This document shows positions 15,446 to 26,549 of a DNA stretch of 48,333 nt, piece after piece. The stretch spans positions 326,324 through 374,656 of the forward strand of contig NZ_LMIA01000008.1 in NCBI RefSeq assembly GCF_001428565.1. The letters are read 5' to 3'. This DNA comes from Nocardioides sp. Root190. GTDB taxonomy: Bacteria; Actinomycetota; Actinomycetes; Propionibacteriales; Nocardioidaceae. The notes under the pieces were generated by a model, which saw nothing but the letters and a program-made list of their open reading frames with translations, was not told the origin of the DNA and made no database searches. The stretch's first letter is position 1. The number at the start of each line of letters is the position of its first letter. The position numbers and the translations under genes were made by a program.

Positions 15446-16122
15446 TGACCTACGACGCCGCGCTGCACCTGCTGGACAGGCAGATCGTCGACGAGGAAGG
15501 TCGGCTCCTCGCGAAGGTCGACGACGTCGAGCTCCGCGTCGATCCCGACGGATCGATCCGGCCGAGCGGCCTGCTGGTGGGAATGCCCGCCGTCCTGCCG
15601 CGCCTGGGCCGTCGGGTCGGTCACCGCCTGACCCGGCTGCACGTCGAGCTGCGCCCGGCCGCCGAGGACCGGGGACGTCCGCTGGTCGTCGACATCGACC
15701 GCATCGCGTCGCTGACGAGCGAGGTGAGGCTCTCGGGCGACGGACGGGGCAGCCTCCGCCGGCTGTCCGCCGACCGGGCTGCGGCCGGCGACCGGTGGCG
15801 ACTGGGCGAACTCCTGGGTACGCCGGCCGCCGGGCCCGGACTGCACCGGAAGTCGGTGGTGCTGGACGTGCGGATCTCAGGGCGGCCGGGCGAGAGTGGT
15901 GAGCACCGCGTTGCCGCGCTCGTCGTCGGCCCGGGCCGCTCCGGCGCACTGCTCGGCTACGACCGCACCAGCGACCTGGGCCCGGCGCTCATCGCCGCTG
16001 TCGTGAGGTGGATGCATCGACACGCTCGGGTGGTGGAGCTCGGCCCAGAGGTCGAGATCGACTGCGCCGCGGGGCGGGTGCGGATCGGAGCGGGGGCGTC
16101 TTTCCTCCCGCTGCGCGGGTAG
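15445..16122 (+). CDS. PRC-barrel-like protein, last gene of the NRAMP-like operon
   Basis: A 225-residue protein whose N-terminus (AALHLLDRQIVDEEGRLLAK followed by VDDVELR) looks like a PRC-barrel, a fold used in ribosome maturation factors and photosynthetic proteins. A second similar block is possible near LLGTPAAGPGLHRKSVVLDV. The sequence is Arg/Asp-rich and soluble. It overlaps the NRAMP-like stop by one base (TGATG). PRC-barrel proteins often sit near transporters in Actinobacteria, perhaps as cytoplasmic regulators; its job here is not shown by the sequence. Confidence 0.75.
   Translation: MTYDAALHLLDRQIVDEEGRLLAKVDDVELRVDPDGSIRPSGLLVGMPAVLPRLGRRVGHRLTRLHVELRPAAEDRGRPLVVDIDRIASLTSEVRLSGDGRGSLRRLSADRAAAGDRWRLGELLGTPAAGPGLHRKSVVLDVRISGRPGESGEHRVAALVVGPGRSGALLGYDRTSDLGPALIAAVVRWMHRHARVVELGPEVEIDCAAGRVRIGAGASFLPLRG
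16098..16122 (+). promoter_or_regulatory. Possible sigma-B/F-like promoter of the DUF7218 gene
   Basis: GTCT (16098-16101), 15 bases, then GGGTAG (16117-16122), overlapping the end of the PRC-barrel gene. The last base of the -10 differs from the C/T preferred, so this is weaker than the others. It leaves a 37-base leader with a clear ribosome binding site. Confidence 0.35.
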
Positions 16123-16159
16123 CGATGGACAAAGCACCCGGTCAACCGAGGAGGAAGAC

Positions 16160-16429
16160 ATGCCCGCCAAGCAGCACGGCCACGGCATCACGAACCCCGA
16201 CGTCTACGAGGCGCTGCGCGACGACGGCGCGAGCAAGGAGAAGGCCGCCCGGATCTCCAACGCGATGAAGTCCGAGGGCGCCTCCACCGTGGCGCGGCGC
16301 GGAGGCGAGTCCGAGCCCTACGACGAGTGGACCGTCAAGGACCTGCGCAAGCGGGCGAGCGAGCTCGACATCGAGGGACGCTCCTACATGAAGAAGGATC
16401 GGTTGATCAAGGCGCTCCGCGACCACTGA
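16160..16429 (+). CDS. DUF7218 / Rho-N-domain small protein
   Basis: An 89-residue basic protein. The N-terminal half (KQHGHGITNPDVYEALRDDG, ASKEKAARISNAMKSEG) resembles DUF7218 proteins of Actinobacteria, and the C-terminal half (YDEWTVKDLRKRASELDIEG through KKDRLIKALRDH) is a Rho termination factor N-terminal (SAP-like) motif that binds nucleic acid. GAGGAGG lies 6 bases before the ATG. Such proteins are commonly near stress genes, but their role is unknown. Confidence 0.85.
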   Translation: MPAKQHGHGITNPDVYEALRDDGASKEKAARISNAMKSEGASTVARRGGESEPYDEWTVKDLRKRASELDIEGRSYMKKDRLIKALRDH

Positions 16430-16448
16430 CGCGTCGCGCGCACGAGCG

Positions 16449-18224
16449 CTACACCCAGCGGGAGAACCAGATGCGGTCGAGCCACTCGCTGTGGGTGAGC
16501 ATCTGGTTGGTGAAGATCGGCCAGAACCACGCGAAGTTCACCAGGGTCAGCACCACGAAGGCGCCGCCCACGATCACACCGGTCGTCCGTCGCGCCGACG
16601 GCAGCCGGGACGGCCCGATCAGGTGGCCGATGGACAGGGTCACGGCGAGCACGAGGAACGGCAGGATGGCGATGCCGTAGAAGATGAAGATCGGCCGTTC
16701 GTCGTACAACATCCAGGGCAGCCAGGTGGAGAGCGTGCCGACGACGGCGACGCCGTACCTCCAGTCCCGGGCGCCGATCCACATCACCACCGAGAAGAGC
16801 AGGGCGATGATGCCGCCCCACCAGAGCACCGGCGTCGGCATCAGCACGACCTGCTTGATGCAGTCGCTGTCAGCGGGCGCGTCGCAGCCCTTCGCGTCCG
16901 GCGAGATGTCGTTGGTGACCGCGACGCCGACCGGGCGGTTCACGAGCAGCCAGCTCGACGGCTTGGACTCGTAGAAGTGTTCCGAGCAGTTCAGGAAGTG
17001 CGTGTGGAACGTGTAGACGTCCTGGTGGTAGTACCAGAGCGAGCGCAGTGACTGCCACGCCTCCCCGATGCCCGTGGCGTCCTTCTCGTCGGCCGTCGGC
17101 CACTTCTTCGAGTCGTCGAGATCGGTCGCCTGGTAGGAGTCGTCGTCCTTCGCGCACTGGCCCTGGCCGGTGTACTGGCGGTACTGCGTCGAGCTGAGCT
17201 CGTCCTCGTACTCGTTGGCGTGCAGCAGCCAGCCCGTCCAGGTCGCCACGTAGACCAGACCGCCGATCACGACGAGGTGGACGAAGGCGGGCAGGCCGTC
17301 CGCGACGGCGCCCTTGAGGACCGCCCAGCGGATCCCGAGCGAGCGGCGTGCCCCGGCGCTCCAGAGCCAGCACAGGACGCCGAACGCGGCGAGGGGGTAG
17401 AGGGCCGTCCACTTGGTCCCGATCGCGAGGCCGAAGCAGATCCCGCCGGCGAGCAGCCACGGACGGAACAGGACGCGCCCGCCCCAGCCCTGCAGGGTGC
17501 CGTCCTCGGCGCGGAGGGCGCGTTTCGCGAGCCGTCCGCGCAGCCAGTCGCGGTCGGCGACGATGCAGGCGACGCCGCAGAGCAGGAAGAGCGCCAGGAA
17601 GATGTCGAGCAGCGCCAGGCGGGAGAGCACGAAGTGGAGTCCGTCGAGCATCAGCAGGACGCCGGCGACGCAGCCGAGCATCGTCGAGCCGGTCATCCGC
17701 CGCACCAGCCGGCACATCACCAGCACCATGAGGGCACCGGCGACCGCGGAGGCGATCCGCCAGCCGAACGGGTCCATGCCGAACGCCTTCTCGCCGAGCG
17801 CGATCAGCCACTTGCCGACGTCGGGGTGCACGGCCAGGGACGGGTCTCCGGTCCAGACGCCCTGCGTGTGCCCGGCGAGGATGTCGTCGTTGATCTCGTT
17901 CTTGGGATTGCCGTCGGCGTCCTTCAGGTACGTCTGGATGAAGCCGTTGTTGAGCAGCGACCAGGCGTCCTTGGCGTAGTACGTCTCGTCGAAGGCGAAG
18001 CGCTTCGGGTTGTCGAGGTCGATCACCCGCAGGCCGAACGCCAGCAGCGTGATCGCGATCGGGCCCAGCCAGCCGACGAGGCGCTGGTGGCCTCGCAGGC
18101 GACGGAGCGGGCCCAGGGCCCGGTCGATCGCGTGCGGCACCCGGCGGCCGTCGGCCGTCGTGGACAGGGTCGTCAGGCTGCTGGGGCCTGAGGTCCTGGG
18201 CGTCTCCCGGTCGACGACGGTCAC
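16449..18224 (-). CDS. Protein O-mannosyltransferase (PMT family)
   Basis: A 591-residue integral membrane glycosyltransferase using polyprenyl-phosphate mannose to modify exported proteins. The conserved acidic pair is in KRFAFDETYYAKDAW, followed by VHPDVGKWLIALGEKAFG and LSRLALLDIFLALF; many membrane helices follow, and the large extracytoplasmic loop with paired cysteines lies at about 330-455. The GTG at 18224 begins VTVVDRETP and TAGGCT lies 8 bases upstream, so the mRNA may be almost leaderless. It diverges from rsmI, the arrangement usual in Actinobacteria. It ends 19 bases from the convergent DUF7218 gene with no clear terminator between them. Confidence 0.92.
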   Translation of the reverse strand: MTVVDRETPRTSGPSSLTTLSTTADGRRVPHAIDRALGPLRRLRGHQRLVGWLGPIAITLLAFGLRVIDLDNPKRFAFDETYYAKDAWSLLNNGFIQTYLKDADGNPKNEINDDILAGHTQGVWTGDPSLAVHPDVGKWLIALGEKAFGMDPFGWRIASAVAGALMVLVMCRLVRRMTGSTMLGCVAGVLLMLDGLHFVLSRLALLDIFLALFLLCGVACIVADRDWLRGRLAKRALRAEDGTLQGWGGRVLFRPWLLAGGICFGLAIGTKWTALYPLAAFGVLCWLWSAGARRSLGIRWAVLKGAVADGLPAFVHLVVIGGLVYVATWTGWLLHANEYEDELSSTQYRQYTGQGQCAKDDDSYQATDLDDSKKWPTADEKDATGIGEAWQSLRSLWYYHQDVYTFHTHFLNCSEHFYESKPSSWLLVNRPVGVAVTNDISPDAKGCDAPADSDCIKQVVLMPTPVLWWGGIIALLFSVVMWIGARDWRYGVAVVGTLSTWLPWMLYDERPIFIFYGIAILPFLVLAVTLSIGHLIGPSRLPSARRTTGVIVGGAFVVLTLVNFAWFWPIFTNQMLTHSEWLDRIWFSRWV

Positions 18225-18257
18225 GGTGGGGAAGCCTACGCGGAGCCGGGTGGCTGC

Positions 18258-18263
18258 GAGGAT
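18258..18263 (+). promoter_or_regulatory. -10 element for leaderless rsmI
   Basis: GAGGAT ends 6 bases before the rsmI GTG, and there is no ribosome binding site. The PMT and rsmI promoters share the 45 bases between the divergent starts. Confidence 0.4.
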
Positions 18264-18269
18264 GGTCGG

Positions 18270-19106
18270 GTGACTGGAGTCCTCGTGCTGGCAGGTACGC
18301 CGATCGGCCAGGTCGGCGACGCGCCGCCGCGACTCGCTGCGGAGCTGGCCGGCGCCGACGTCGTGGCCGCCGAGGACACGCGGCGACTCCGGCGCCTGAC
18401 GAGCGACCTCGGCATCGAGCTGAGCGGTCGGGTCGTCTCCTACTTCGAGGGCAACGAGGCCGCGCGCACCCCGACGCTCGTCGAGGCGCTGCTCGCGGGG
18501 GAGCGCGTCGTGCTCGTCACCGATGCCGGGATGCCGAGCGTCTCGGACCCCGGCTACCGACTCGTGGCCGCCGCCGTCGAGGCCGGCATCCGCGTCACGG
18601 CGGTCCCCGGGCCGTCGGCGGTGCTGACCGCCCTCGCCGTGTCGGGCCTGCCCGTCGACCGCTTCTGCTTCGAAGGGTTCCTGCCCCGCAAGGCGGGGGA
18701 GCGGTCCCGTCGGCTGGCCGACCTTGCCGCCGAGCAGCGCACGATGGTCTTCTTCGAGGCACCGCACCGCACTGCGACTGCGCTGGCCGCGATGCGGGAC
18801 GCCTTCGGTCCCGACCGCGCCGCCGCGGTCTGCCGCGAGCTGACCAAGACCTACGAAGAGGTACGCCGTGGTCCGCTCGCCGAGCTCGTCGACTGGGCTG
18901 CCGAGGGCATCCGGGGCGAGGTCACGGTCGTCGTGTCGGGAGCGACGCCGGGAACGGCCGTCCAGAACGACCCGGACAGCCTGCGCGCGGCGGTGGCGGG
19001 ACTCGAGGAGTCCGGCATGAGGCGCAAGGACGCGATCGCCGCCGTCGCCGTACAGGCAGGGATCCCGAAGCGGGAGGTCTACCAGGTGGTGCACGTCGAT
19101 GAGTGA
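18270..19106 (+). CDS. rsmI: 16S rRNA (cytidine1402-2'-O)-methyltransferase RsmI
   Basis: A 278-residue tetrapyrrole-methylase-fold enzyme that methylates the ribose of C1402 in 16S rRNA using SAM. The motifs LAGTPIGQVGDAPPR, VVAAEDTRRLRRL, VTDAGMPSVSDPGYRLV, VPGPSAVLTALAVSGLP and FFEAPHRTATAL are all present. Starts with GTG without a leader. Its last 8 bases overlap the tatD start, so the two genes are co-transcribed and probably translationally coupled. Confidence 0.96.
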   Translation: MTGVLVLAGTPIGQVGDAPPRLAAELAGADVVAAEDTRRLRRLTSDLGIELSGRVVSYFEGNEAARTPTLVEALLAGERVVLVTDAGMPSVSDPGYRLVAAAVEAGIRVTAVPGPSAVLTALAVSGLPVDRFCFEGFLPRKAGERSRRLADLAAEQRTMVFFEAPHRTATALAAMRDAFGPDRAAAVCRELTKTYEEVRRGPLAELVDWAAEGIRGEVTVVVSGATPGTAVQNDPDSLRAAVAGLEESGMRRKDAIAAVAVQAGIPKREVYQVVHVDE

Positions 19107-19977
19107 GCAGAGGACCGAGCGGCCGCCCGTGCCCGAGCCGCTGCCGCACCCCGTCGTCGACAACCACTGCCACCTCGACATCGGCCGGGACGGCGAGCCG
19201 TGGGCCGTCGGCGAGGCGATCGCCACGGCAGCCTCGGTCGGCGTGACCCGGATCGTCCAGATCGGCTGCGACCTGCCCGGCGCCCGGTGGGCGGTCGAGG
19301 CGGCTGCCGCGCACCCCGAGCTCGTCGCCGGCGTGGCGCTGCACCCCAACGAGGCGCCCCGGATCCTCGAGCGCGGCGGACGGGCGGCGCTCGAAGCCGC
19401 CTGGGACGAGATCGACCTGCTGGCCGGCGCGCACGACAAGGTGCGTGCCGTGGGGGAGACCGGACTCGACGCCTTCCGCACCGGCGAGGAGGGACGGGCC
19501 GTCCAGGTCGAGTCGTTCCGGCGCCACATCGACATCGCCCGCCGGCGCGACCGGACCCTGGTCATCCACGACCGGGACACCCATGCAGAGATCCTCGAGG
19601 TCCTCGACGCGGAGGGAGCACCGGACCGGTGGGTGATGCACTGCTTCTCCGGTGACGCCGACTTCGCCCGGGCCTGCCTGGACCGCGGCGCGCACCTGTC
19701 CTTCGCCGGCACGGTGACCTTCAAGAACGCCGAGCCGCTGCGCGAGGCGCTCCGGATCGCGCCGCTGGACCGGATCCTGGTCGAGACCGACGCGCCGTAC
19801 CTCACCCCATCGCCCCATCGCGGACGTACCAACGCGTCGTACCTCATCCCGCTCACGGTGCGCGCGATGGCAGCGGTCCGGGGCGAGGACCTCGAGGTCC
19901 TCTGCGCCGCGATCGACGCCAACACCGAGGTGGCCTTCGGCGGCTCCTGGCATCCGGAGAGTGCTAACAAGAGCTAG
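19099..19977 (+). CDS. TatD-family metal-dependent hydrolase/DNase
   Basis: A 292-residue TIM-barrel metallohydrolase. Metal ligands are visible in DNHCHLDIG, VGETGLD, LVIHDRD, MHCFSGD and ETDAPYLTPSPHRG. TatD proteins are 3'-5' exonucleases or deoxyribonucleases implicated in DNA repair and quality control. The ATG overlaps the rsmI end by 8 bases. In Mycobacterium the order tatD-rpfB-ksgA-ispE is the same, which supports the assignment; metG, often just upstream, is absent here. Confidence 0.94.
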   Translation: MSEQRTERPPVPEPLPHPVVDNHCHLDIGRDGEPWAVGEAIATAASVGVTRIVQIGCDLPGARWAVEAAAAHPELVAGVALHPNEAPRILERGGRAALEAAWDEIDLLAGAHDKVRAVGETGLDAFRTGEEGRAVQVESFRRHIDIARRRDRTLVIHDRDTHAEILEVLDAEGAPDRWVMHCFSGDADFARACLDRGAHLSFAGTVTFKNAEPLREALRIAPLDRILVETDAPYLTPSPHRGRTNASYLIPLTVRAMAAVRGEDLEVLCAAIDANTEVAFGGSWHPESANKS

Positions 19978-21363
<1,386 letters not shown>

Positions 21364-21384
21364 TCGCACCTCATCGATCACGGC

Positions 21385-21414
21385 TGCAGGGACCGCTGCG
21401 AAGCGGTCCCTGCA
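21385..21414 (+). terminator. Hairpin terminator after rpf
   Basis: A perfect 13-bp stem (21385-21397 with 21402-21414, TGCAGGGACCGCT and complement) with tetraloop GCGA, 21 bases after the stop. It shares the TGCAGGGA/TCCCTGCA arms with the hairpin at 6102-6137 and separates rpf from the rsmA promoter. Confidence 0.8.
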
Positions 21415-21426
21415 CTGCCGTGCCGA

Positions 21427-21432
21427 TAGCCT
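21427..21432 (+). promoter_or_regulatory. -10 element for leaderless rsmA
   Basis: TAGCCT is followed by 6 bases (GACTGC) and the rsmA ATG, with no ribosome binding site. Transcription would start at or next to the ATG. Confidence 0.6.
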
Positions 21433-21438
21433 GACTGC

Positions 21439-22317
21439 ATGCCCGACACCTCCGCCCCGCGTCTGCTGGGTCCGTCGGAGATCCGGGAGCTGGCAGCCCG
21501 GCTGGACCTGCGCCCGACCAAGCAGCGCGGCCAGAACTTCGTCATCGACGCCAACACCGTGCGCCGCATCGTGCGCGAGTCCGGCGTCGTGGACGGCGAG
21601 GTCGTCGTCGAGGTCGGTCCCGGGCTCGGGTCGCTGACCCTGGCCCTGCTGGAGGTCGGCGCCAGCGTCACCGCCGTCGAGATCGACCGCGTCCTCGCGG
21701 ACGAGCTCCCCGCGACGGTCGCAGCCTTCGCGCCCGACCACGCCGACCGCCTCCGGGTGGTGCTGGCCGACGCCATGAGCGTCGCCGAGCTGCCCGGTCC
21801 GCCGCCGCAGGCACTCGTCGCCAACCTCCCCTACAACGTGTCGGTGCCCGTGCTGCTGCACCTGATGGCACTGCTGCCCTCGCTCGAGCACGGGCTCGTG
21901 ATGGTCCAGGCCGAGGTCGCCGACCGGCTGGCCGCACCCCCGGGCTCGAAGACGTACGGCGTGCCGTCGGCCAAGGCCGCGTGGTTCGCAGAGGTCCGGC
22001 GGGCGGGCTCGATCGGTCGCAACGTCTTCTGGCCAGCGCCCAACGTCGATTCCGGGCTGGTGGCCTGGAAGCGGCGCGAGCCGCCGACGGACCGGGTCAC
22101 CCGCGAGCAGGTCTTCACGGTCATCGACACCGCCTTCTCCCAGCGACGCAAGGGCCTGCGCGGCGTGCTGCGCGGCATCGCCGGCGGTCCCGAGCAGGCC
22201 GAGGCGGCCCTGCGCTCCATCGGGCTGGACCCGCTGACCCGTGGTGAGGCGCTGGGCATCGACGAGTTCGTCGCGTTGACGATCGCGCTCCAGGAGCAGG
22301 GGGCCGGCCATGAGTGA
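21439..22317 (+). CDS. rsmA: 16S rRNA dimethyladenosine transferase RsmA (KsgA)
   Basis: A 292-residue Rossmann-fold methyltransferase that dimethylates A1518 and A1519 in 16S rRNA. SAM motifs: [34 protein letters not shown], and the target-adenine motif [13 protein letters not shown] (NLPY). The C-terminal helical part is normal ([14 protein letters not shown]). The mRNA appears leaderless. The last 8 bases overlap ispE. Confidence 0.96.
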   Translation: MPDTSAPRLLGPSEIRELAARLDLRPTKQRGQNFVIDANTVRRIVRESGVVDGEVVVEVGPGLGSLTLALLEVGASVTAVEIDRVLADELPATVAAFAPDHADRLRVVLADAMSVAELPGPPPQALVANLPYNVSVPVLLHLMALLPSLEHGLVMVQAEVADRLAAPPGSKTYGVPSAKAAWFAEVRRAGSIGRNVFWPAPNVDSGLVAWKRREPPTDRVTREQVFTVIDTAFSQRRKGLRGVLRGIAGGPEQAEAALRSIGLDPLTRGEALGIDEFVALTIALQEQGAGHE

Positions 22318-23219
22318 GGCGAGGGTCGAGCCGACCCAGCGCGTCACCGTGCGCGCGCCCGCCAAGATCAACCTGCACCTCGGCGTCGGCGCTCGCCGCC
22401 CCGACGGGATGCATCCGCTGGCGACGATCTACCAGGCCGTCGGCCTGTACGACGACGTCACGGTCACCGACGCCCCGGCGTGGTCGGTGGGACTCACTGC
22501 TCCCATCGACGGCGTCCCGCTGGACGAGGAGAACATCGCGATCCGCGCCGGCCGGGCGCTCGTTGCCCACCACGGCCTGGACCTCGCCGCCCGGATCACC
22601 ATCGCCAAGGGCATCCCGGTGATGGGTGGGATGGCCGGCGGTTCCGCCGACGCGGCCGCCACCCTGCTCGCGCTGGACCGGCTGTGGGACCTGCAGACCT
22701 CGGACGAGGACCTGCTCCGGATCGCCGGCGAGCTCGGCAGCGACGTCCCCTTCGCACTCGTCGGTGGCACCGCGCTCGGCACCGGTCGCGGCGAGGTCGT
22801 CACGCCGATCGCCGACAACACCTCGGTCTGGTGGGTGGTCGTGCTCTCCGACGAGGGCCTGTCCACCCCGGCCGTCTACCAGCACTTCGACCAGGTCACC
22901 CCGGACGCCGCGGCCGAGCCGCCGGTGCCGCAGGCCCTGGTCGCTGCCCTTGCCGACGGCTACACCGACGAGGTCGGTGCGTTGCTGGCCAACGACCTGT
23001 GGCCGGCTGCCCGCGACCTGCGACCTGACCTGGTCGACGTCGAGGACCAGCTCCGGTTGCTCGCCCCCGACGGAGTGCTGCTCTCCGGATCGGGGCCCAC
23101 CCTGCTCATGCTCCATGAAGATGTCGAGGAGGCTCGGGTGGCTGTGGCCGACCTGCGCGAACGCGGATTCCGATGCACGATCGCTCCCGGCCCGGTGGCC
23201 GGCGCGCACGTGGTGACCT

Positions 23220-23227
<8 letters not shown>
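22310..23227 (+). CDS. ispE: 4-diphosphocytidyl-2-C-methyl-D-erythritol kinase IspE
   Basis: A 305-residue GHMP kinase of the MEP isoprenoid pathway; it phosphorylates CDP-methylerythritol with ATP. Motifs are [20 protein letters not shown] at the N-terminus, the glycine-rich ATP loop [18 protein letters not shown], and [11 protein letters not shown] near the C-terminus. Overlaps both neighbours by 8 bases, the conserved rsmA-ispE arrangement of Actinobacteria. Confidence 0.96.
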
Positions 23228-25040
<1,813 letters not shown>

Positions 25041-25046
25041 GACGCC

Positions 25047-25094
25047 TCAGTCGGCGAATCAGTCGGCGAATCAGTCGGCGAGTCAGTCGGCGAA
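25047..25094. repeat. Four tandem 12-base repeats over the marR stop codon
   Basis: Four head-to-tail copies of TCAGTCGGCGAA (third copy ends G instead of A). On the minus strand each copy reads Phe/Leu-Ala-Asp-stop in the marR frame, so the last four codons of marR, stop included, are present four times. Probably replication slippage; it also provides back-up stops in that frame. Confidence 0.9.
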
Positions 25095-25571
25095 CGGGAG
25101 CAGCAGGCGCCGCAGCAGGTCGGCGAGCTCCTTCTGGTCCCGGGTCGACAGCCCGGTGAGCAGGTCCCGCTCGGCGTCGAGCAGGGCGGCGAAGGCGCCG
25201 TCGACGGCGTCCTTGCCCTCCGGGGTCAGACGGACCAGCACGCCCCGGCGGTCGTTGGGGTCGGGGTGGCGCTCGACGAGCCCGCGGATGGTGAGTCGGT
25301 CGACGCGGTTGGTCATCGTCCCGCTCGTCACCAGCGTCTCGCGCAGCAGGCGGCCGGGGGAGAGCTCGTAGGGCTCACCCGCGCGACGCAGCGCGGCGAG
25401 CACGTCGAACTCCCAGGGCTCGATGTCGTGGGCGGTGAATGCCTGGCGCCGGGCCCGGTCCACGTGGTGGGCCAGCCGCGAGATCCGGCTGAAGACGGAC
25501 ATCGGGCCGAGGTCGAGGTCGCTGCGCTCGCGCGCCCACGCCTCGACCAGCTCGTCCACCTCGTCCCGCAT
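25083..25571 (-). CDS. MarR-family transcriptional regulator
   Basis: A 162-residue winged-helix regulator: dimerisation helices at both ends and a DNA-binding core (IEPWEFDVLAALRRAG, TLVTSGTMTNRVDRLTIRGL, wing HPDPNDRRGVLVRLTPEG). It most resembles regulators of hydrolase or efflux genes that respond to small aromatic ligands. TAGACT lies 6 bases before the ATG, so the mRNA is probably leaderless. It diverges from the alpha/beta hydrolase operon, with a palindrome-like site between them. The C-terminal codons are repeated in tandem downstream. Confidence 0.92.
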   Translation of the reverse strand: MRDEVDELVEAWARERSDLDLGPMSVFSRISRLAHHVDRARRQAFTAHDIEPWEFDVLAALRRAGEPYELSPGRLLRETLVTSGTMTNRVDRLTIRGLVERHPDPNDRRGVLVRLTPEGKDAVDGAFAALLDAERDLLTGLSTRDQKELADLLRRLLLPFAD

Positions 25572-25598
25572 GGCGCGAGTCTAGCGGTCCGGTCGAGA

Positions 25599-25614
25599 AT
25601 CTTGATGTCGAGAT
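25599..25614. promoter_or_regulatory. Candidate MarR operator between divergent genes
   Basis: ATCTTGATGTCGAGAT is an imperfect 16-base palindrome (6 of 8 pairs) with the TCTTGA/TCGAGA look of many MarR sites. It overlaps the likely -35 of the hydrolase promoter (TTGATG 25602-25607, 18 bases, TAGGGT 25626-25631) and lies upstream of the marR -10 (TAGACT, 25583-25578), so one bound dimer could control both genes. Confidence 0.55.
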
Positions 25615-25631
25615 AGTGGGAGTCGTAGGGT
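25602..25631 (+). promoter_or_regulatory. Promoter of the alpha/beta hydrolase operon
   Basis: TTGATG (25602-25607), 18 bases, TAGGGT (25626-25631), then 6 bases to the GTG start: a leaderless vegetative promoter that the MarR site overlaps. Confidence 0.6.
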
Positions 25632-25637
25632 CACCCC

Positions 25638-26549
25638 GTGAGCCAGTGCACGACGGAACTCGACCGGGTCGTCCTGACCAGCCTCGTCTGGGGAGGGATC
25701 GACGACGCGGAGCGGCCGCTGGCCGTCCTGGTCCACGGCTTCCCCGACACCGCCCACACGTGGCGGCACCTCGGACCGGCCCTCGCGGAGGCGGGGTATC
25801 GCGTCATCGCCCCCTTCACCCGCGGCTATGCGCCGAGCGGGCTCCCCGCCGACGGCAGCTTCCACGTCCCTGCGCTGATGGACGACGTCCTCGCGTTGCA
25901 CCGGGCCCACGACGGCGACGACCGTGCCGTGCTCGTCGGTCACGACTGGGGCGCGATCACCGCCAACGGCATCGCCGCCTCCGATGCCAACCCGTTTGCG
26001 TCGATCGTGTCCATCTCGGTTCCGCCGTTCACCACGATGAATCCGCGCCGCGACGACCTCGGCCGCTGGTTGCGGATCCTGCCGCGCCAGGCGGGGATGA
26101 GCTGGTACACCCTCTTCAACCAGGTCCCGCACCTGCCCGAGCGCACCTTCGACCGTCTCGTCGCGCACCTCTGGCGGCACTGGTCGCCCGGGTACGACGC
26201 CACCGTCGATCTCGCGCACCTGGCGGCTGCCCTGCCCGACGACGCCCACCGTTCGGCTGCGATCGGCTACTACCGCGCCCAGCCCCGCGCCTGGCGGCTC
26301 CCCGCCCGCTACCAGCCTCTCGCCCGTGACTGGGTCGCGGAGCCGAAGGTCCCGTTGCTCTACCTGCAGGGAGCCGACGACGGCTGCCTCGACGCACGCT
26401 GGGCGGGGCGGGTCGAGGGCAGCCTGCCGGAGGGCAGCAGGGTGGCGGTGATCGAGGGTGCCGGGCACTTCGTGCAGCTCGAGCGCCCCGACGTGCTCAA
26501 CGCGCTGGTGCTCGACCACCTCCGCGAGCGGCAGCAGGCGCAGCGGTGA
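25638..26549 (+). CDS. Alpha/beta hydrolase, epoxide hydrolase-like
   Basis: A 303-residue alpha/beta hydrolase. The oxyanion motif HGFPDTAHTW, the RGYAPSG segment, and the nucleophile motif GHDWGA with Asp rather than Ser indicate the epoxide hydrolase / haloalkane dehalogenase branch; the catalytic His is probably in EGAGHFVQLERPD. Typical of detoxification genes. Leaderless GTG start; the TGA overlaps the next gene's GTG by 4 bases. Expected to be controlled by the divergent MarR. Confidence 0.9.
   Translation: MSQCTTELDRVVLTSLVWGGIDDAERPLAVLVHGFPDTAHTWRHLGPALAEAGYRVIAPFTRGYAPSGLPADGSFHVPALMDDVLALHRAHDGDDRAVLVGHDWGAITANGIAASDANPFASIVSISVPPFTTMNPRRDDLGRWLRILPRQAGMSWYTLFNQVPHLPERTFDRLVAHLWRHWSPGYDATVDLAHLAAALPDDAHRSAAIGYYRAQPRAWRLPARYQPLARDWVAEPKVPLLYLQGADDGCLDARWAGRVEGSLPEGSRVAVIEGAGHFVQLERPDVLNALVLDHLRERQQAQR

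Noticed and set aside
13247..15949. A 900-residue minus-strand frame opposite the NRAMP-like operon
   Set aside because: No motifs, and it runs through the stops and starts of six coupled plus-strand genes.
25047..25094. CRISPR-like repeat array
   Set aside because: The four copies are directly adjacent 12-base units without spacers.
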